From: JBEKYH01 sp049511115
Lineage (GTDB): Bacteria > Planctomycetota > Phycisphaerae > Tepidisphaerales > Tepidisphaeraceae
Assembly (NCBI GenBank): GCA_049511115.1
Contig: JBEKYH010000338.1
Coordinates: 1-7,144, forward strand
Direction of reading: 5' to 3'
DNA: 7,144 bases
The notes below the pieces were generated by a model. The model worked only from the letters and a program-made list of their open reading frames with translations, made no database searches and had not been told where the DNA came from. The translations under genes and the position numbers were made by a program. Position 1 is the first letter of the stretch. Each line of letters begins with the position of its first letter. This document shows, in pieces, positions 4,206 through 7,144 of this stretch.

Positions 4206-7144
4206 ATGAAGTTTCGCCGTCTGGCACTGATCGGTTTCACCGCCGCTCTGGCCGCGCCCGTGGCATTGGTGGTTTTGGCATACAACGGCCCGCTGGCCCG
4301 CGCGGCCGACGATATGAGTCCCGTGGCGATGGCCGCCCCCAGCGACGCGCCGCTGGCAGCGCCGGCCGATTCCCCGGCAACCCAACCGACGGCTGACCCT
4401 GAAGCGCAGCGCCAGGCGGCGCTGAAAGAATTTGATCTAGGCGAGCAGGCCCGCAAGGTCGGGCAGCCCGCCGACGCCATCTCCCATTACAAGGCCGTCA
4501 TTGATAATAGGTATGCAGACGACGCCACGGTTCGCCAGGCCACCGACGCGCTGGCCGCGGCCCAGGCTGACCTTGCCAAGCAGGGGGGCGCGGCGCCGCT
4601 CGCCGCTTTGCCGCCGGCGGTGCCGGTTGTCGCTCCGCTCCCTGATCCCCAATTGCAAACCTATAACCAGGCGGTAGCCGACATCCGCGCCGGCAAGCTT
4701 GACGACGCCAAGCAAATCCTTCAGCCCCTGGCCGACGCGAATTACCAGCCTCCCATTTTCCACCGCACACCCAAGGAACTTCTCGAAGAGATTCAGCTTC
4801 GCACCGGCCCGGCGACGGCTTCGCCGGTAGTTCTTGCCGCCGCGACTCCGGCCGCGGATACAACCGCTCCAACACCCGAAGCGCCCGCGCCGGCTCCCGC
4901 TACGACCGCACCGGCAGCCCCCATCGCCGCCGCTCCGACGACCGAGCCGACCGCACTGGATCGCCTCCAGGCACAGGCTGCCAATGAGAAACTCGCCCAA
5001 GAGCAGCGGCAATTCCATGCCCGCGGGTTAGTTGACCTGGCCCGTCAGGCTTACGCGCAAGGCGACAAGACCGAGGCGTTGCGTGACTACATCGCCGCCG
5101 CCGACCTCGATCCCTCTAATCAAGATGCCCAGGCGGGCAAGGCACAGCTTCAGGCGGAAACCGGCACCAATCCCCCGCCTCCTGCCTCCAGCCAGTTCCG
5201 CAATCAGTTGGAAGTGGAAATCCAGGACATTCAGTTCCGTTTTAATACTGCCATTCGCGACGCCAAGGCCGCCATCGCGGCCAACGATTATGACACCGCG
5301 CAGCGGCGCTTGGAGGATGCTCGCGTTGCACGATCGATGGACCCGGGAGTTTTTCCGGTTGAGCAAATCCGTGAGATGGACGCCACCATCGCTCAGGTTG
5401 ATCAGGAGATGAAGGACGCCAAGTCGATTTACGATCAGCGCGCCAATCAGGCGACGCAGAACGAGGTTGAGGCTCGTGAGAAGGCTCGCCTGGACCAGGT
5501 GCGAGCGGAGCGCGAGCGCACCATCGCCAATCTGATCCAACTTGCCCGCCAGGATACCGACGCCGAGAATTACGCGGCCGCCCTGGGTGTTCTCGACCAG
5601 ATTCTTGTGCTTGATCCGCGTAATGACTACGCCATCGGCGTGCGGCCGTATGTCGAAGACCGGGCGATCGTGCAGGAGCAGCGAAAATACCGCGAGCAAT
5701 ATGACCTGCAATACGCCAAGCAGCTTAACGCCGCGGATGAAAAGCTGATTCCCTATGACGATATCATTCGATATCCGTCCAACTGGCCGGACATCAGCGA
5801 ATCGCGCGATCAGGAGGTCAAGGACGAGCGCGGTCTGACCCGCGAGGACCAGGCTGCCGAGGCTCTGCTTGATAAAGTGCTGCCCGAGAAAGCCATCGAT
5901 TATCTGCGTGACACGACCGGAGCCAATGTTTTTGTGAACACGCGAGCGCTCGAAGCCGCCGGCGTGGACCGCAGCACGCCGATCACGCTAAAGCTGAACA
6001 ACGTGAAGTTCTCCAAAGCCCTCAGCACGATTCTCGCCATGGTCGGCGGGCAGACCAAACTGGGTTATGACATCGACGAAGGCGTCATCACAATTTCCAC
6101 CGCCGATGAGCTTAACCAGACAGTGGACACGCAGGTCTACGACATACGCGATCTGCTGGTCACCAATCCGATGTTCAGCGCGCAGGACGTGCAAAACGTC
6201 CTCAGCAGCCTGGGTAGCGGCGGTGGCGGCAGTCAGACGTTTGGCTCCACGGGCACTGGCGGCGGGCTCAGTGCGCCCACTGGCGGAAGCAGTGGTCTTA
6301 GTAACAGTTCCAGCAGTTCCTTTAGCAGCGGCAACAGCCGCACGACCCAAAACAATAATACGAATCAGACGACAATGGCTGGCGTGGTGAAGTTAATAAC
6401 GGATACGGTTGCGACGGACACTTGGAAGACCAACGGCGGCACCGTGGGAGCGATCAGCCAGTTGGTGGATCAGGGACAGATCGTTGTTACCCAGACCCCA
6501 GAAAATCAGCGCAAGCTGCTGGATCTGCTGGATAAGATTCGTGAGAAGCGCGACATCATGGTCACCATTGAGGTGCGCTTCCTGACCGTGAACCGCAATT
6601 TTATTGAGACGGTTGGCCTGAATCTTGACGCAACTTTCAATACCAATCAGCAGCCCAACAGCGTCTTTAGCACCATTCCGGTTCATATTCTGGACACTGG
6701 CTTTACGCAGGGCACCAGCGGCATTACGACCGGCGTGCCGGGCAGCATCGGCAGCGGCGCCACGCCGTCGTCAGCGTCATTTACTTATCTGGATGACTTC
6801 CAGGTGAACGTGATGCTCCAGGCCGTCGAGGCTGCTGCCAATAGTTCCATCGTGAATGCCCCGCGCCTTTCGACTTATGACGGGATTCAAGCGGAACTGG
6901 CGGTCGGCACCCAGTTTGACTATGTGAGCAACCTGACGCCGGTCGTCGGGAGCGGCGGTTCAGTTGGTTACACGGCCACAGTTTCCACAACTTCAGCCGG
7001 CATCGAGCTCAGTGTGACCCCGATTGTCTCCGCCGACCGAAAATATGTCACTCTGACCATCACGACGCAGTTGTCGCTTCCACCTGTTCTCACCCCGTTT
7101 AACCTGACCACTCCCGCCAGCCAGAGCACGAGCGTCTCCGGCAC
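4206..7144 (+). CDS. Secretin (GspD/PilQ superfamily) with N-terminal TPR and coiled-coil region, 3' truncated by window edge
   Basis: The frame is open to the right edge and gives 979 codons with no stop. Secretins form large outer-membrane rings for type II secretion, type IV pili or phage release. A signal peptide occupies residues 1-33 (R4, R5, hydrophobic core, A-R-A cleavage motif) and has no lipobox. TPR-like helical repeats follow at about 65-125, 146-201, 274-310 (ending D-P-S-N), 346-382 and 443-475 (ending D-P-R-N). A Pro/Ala/Thr-rich linker lies at 205-250 and charged coiled coil at about 385-442 and 480-515. An STN-like (N0) domain spans about 558-636. One further N-domain contains Y-D-I-R-D-L-L at 645-651, is interrupted by a Gly/Ser/Asn/Thr linker at 670-723, and resumes with D-T-W-K-T-N-G-G at 738-745. 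The secretin core starts near 784. Its signature is clear: N-A-P-R-L at 884-888, G901 of A-V-G-T-Q-F-D-Y, and G-I-E-L-S-V-T-P at 932-939. The last barrel strands lie beyond the window. GspD and PilQ cannot be told apart here, so I give no symbol. A GTG at 4119 is an alternative start. Confidence 0.93.
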   Translation, partial: MKFRRLALIGFTAALAAPVALVVLAYNGPLARAADDMSPVAMAAPSDAPLAAPADSPATQPTADPEAQRQAALKEFDLGEQARKVGQPADAISHYKAVIDNRYADDATVRQATDALAAAQADLAKQGGAAPLAALPPAVPVVAPLPDPQLQTYNQAVADIRAGKLDDAKQILQPLADANYQPPIFHRTPKELLEEIQLRTGPATASPVVLAAATPAADTTAPTPEAPAPAPATTAPAAPIAAAPTTEPTALDRLQAQAANEKLAQEQRQFHARGLVDLARQAYAQGDKTEALRDYIAAADLDPSNQDAQAGKAQLQAETGTNPPPPASSQFRNQLEVEIQDIQFRFNTAIRDAKAAIAANDYDTAQRRLEDARVARSMDPGVFPVEQIREMDATIAQVDQEMKDAKSIYDQRANQATQNEVEAREKARLDQVRAERERTIANLIQLARQDTDAENYAAALGVLDQILVLDPRNDYAIGVRPYVEDRAIVQEQRKYREQYDLQYAKQLNAADEKLIPYDDIIRYPSNWPDISESRDQEVKDERGLTREDQAAEALLDKVLPEKAIDYLRDTTGANVFVNTRALEAAGVDRSTPITLKLNNVKFSKALSTILAMVGGQTKLGYDIDEGVITISTADELNQTVDTQVYDIRDLLVTNPMFSAQDVQNVLSSLGSGGGGSQTFGSTGTGGGLSAPTGGSSGLSNSSSSSFSSGNSRTTQNNNTNQTTMAGVVKLITDTVATDTWKTNGGTVGAISQLVDQGQIVVTQTPENQRKLLDLLDKIREKRDIMVTIEVRFLTVNRNFIETVGLNLDATFNTNQQPNSVFSTIPVHILDTGFTQGTSGITTGVPGSIGSGATPSSASFTYLDDFQVNVMLQAVEAAANSSIVNAPRLSTYDGIQAELAVGTQFDYVSNLTPVVGSGGSVGYTATVSTTSAGIELSVTPIVSADRKYVTLTITTQLSLPPVLTPFNLTTPASQSTSVSG

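Noticed and set aside
3829..4209. 126-codon + strand frame ending in an ATGA overlap with the secretin ATG
   Set aside because: It starts at a TTG with no ribosome site, contains several codons rare in the neighbours (AGA, AGG, ATA, TTA), has no domain or hydrophobic pattern, and runs through the likely promoter region. The overlap is probably chance.
5028..5711. 227-codon minus-strand frame, leucine/isoleucine-rich, antisense to the secretin
   Set aside because: The secretin frame on the + strand is continuous and carries TPR, STN and secretin motifs. The hydrophobic antisense product is a by-product of its GAC/GAT/AAT/CAG-rich codons.

Overview
The window looks like ordinary chromosomal sequence from a GC-rich, Gram-negative-type bacterium with an outer membrane. 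The most likely source is a member of the Planctomycetota, perhaps the Phycisphaerae. That placement is an inference. It rests mainly on the secretin at the right end, whose TPR and coiled-coil front end, its WP segment near residue 527 and its D-T-W-K-T-N-G-G segment resemble planctomycete secretins as I remember them. It also rests on a small lipoprotein of a type I associate with Planctomycetota, Verrucomicrobiota and Acidobacteriota. There are no rRNA, tRNA, CRISPR or mobile-element signals.

Layout. At the left edge is a short, unrecognised, multi-spanning membrane protein on the + strand (18-524, possibly starting outside the window). Converging on it is a minus-strand pair: hrpB, a complete DExH-box ATP-dependent helicase of 826 residues (3702 down to 1222), followed after 75 bases by a 191-residue lipoprotein gene (1146 down to 571). 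The short gap between these two holds a perfect 8-bp inverted repeat. A divergent intergenic region of about 400-500 bases then separates hrpB from a large + strand gene that runs off the right edge. This gene has no stop codon in the window. It encodes an exported secretin (outer-membrane channel of the GspD/PilQ superfamily) with about 500 residues of TPR-like repeats, linkers and coiled coil in front of the channel-forming part.

How the genes relate. hrpB and the lipoprotein gene can be co-transcribed, but nothing in their sequences links their functions. The secretin reads in the opposite direction and is probably the first visible gene of a type II secretion or type IV pilus-like locus continuing to the right. 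Its partners (ATPase, inner-membrane platform, pseudopilins) are not in the window, so the system cannot be typed.

I do not see a clearly new biological system here. The points most worth a second look are the secretin's unusual architecture and its ambiguous start (a GTG with a perfect AGGAGG lies in frame 87 bases upstream of the ATG). Lesser points are the inverted repeat between hrpB and the lipoprotein gene, a possible leaderless hrpB start, and the cysteine clusters of the left-edge membrane protein.
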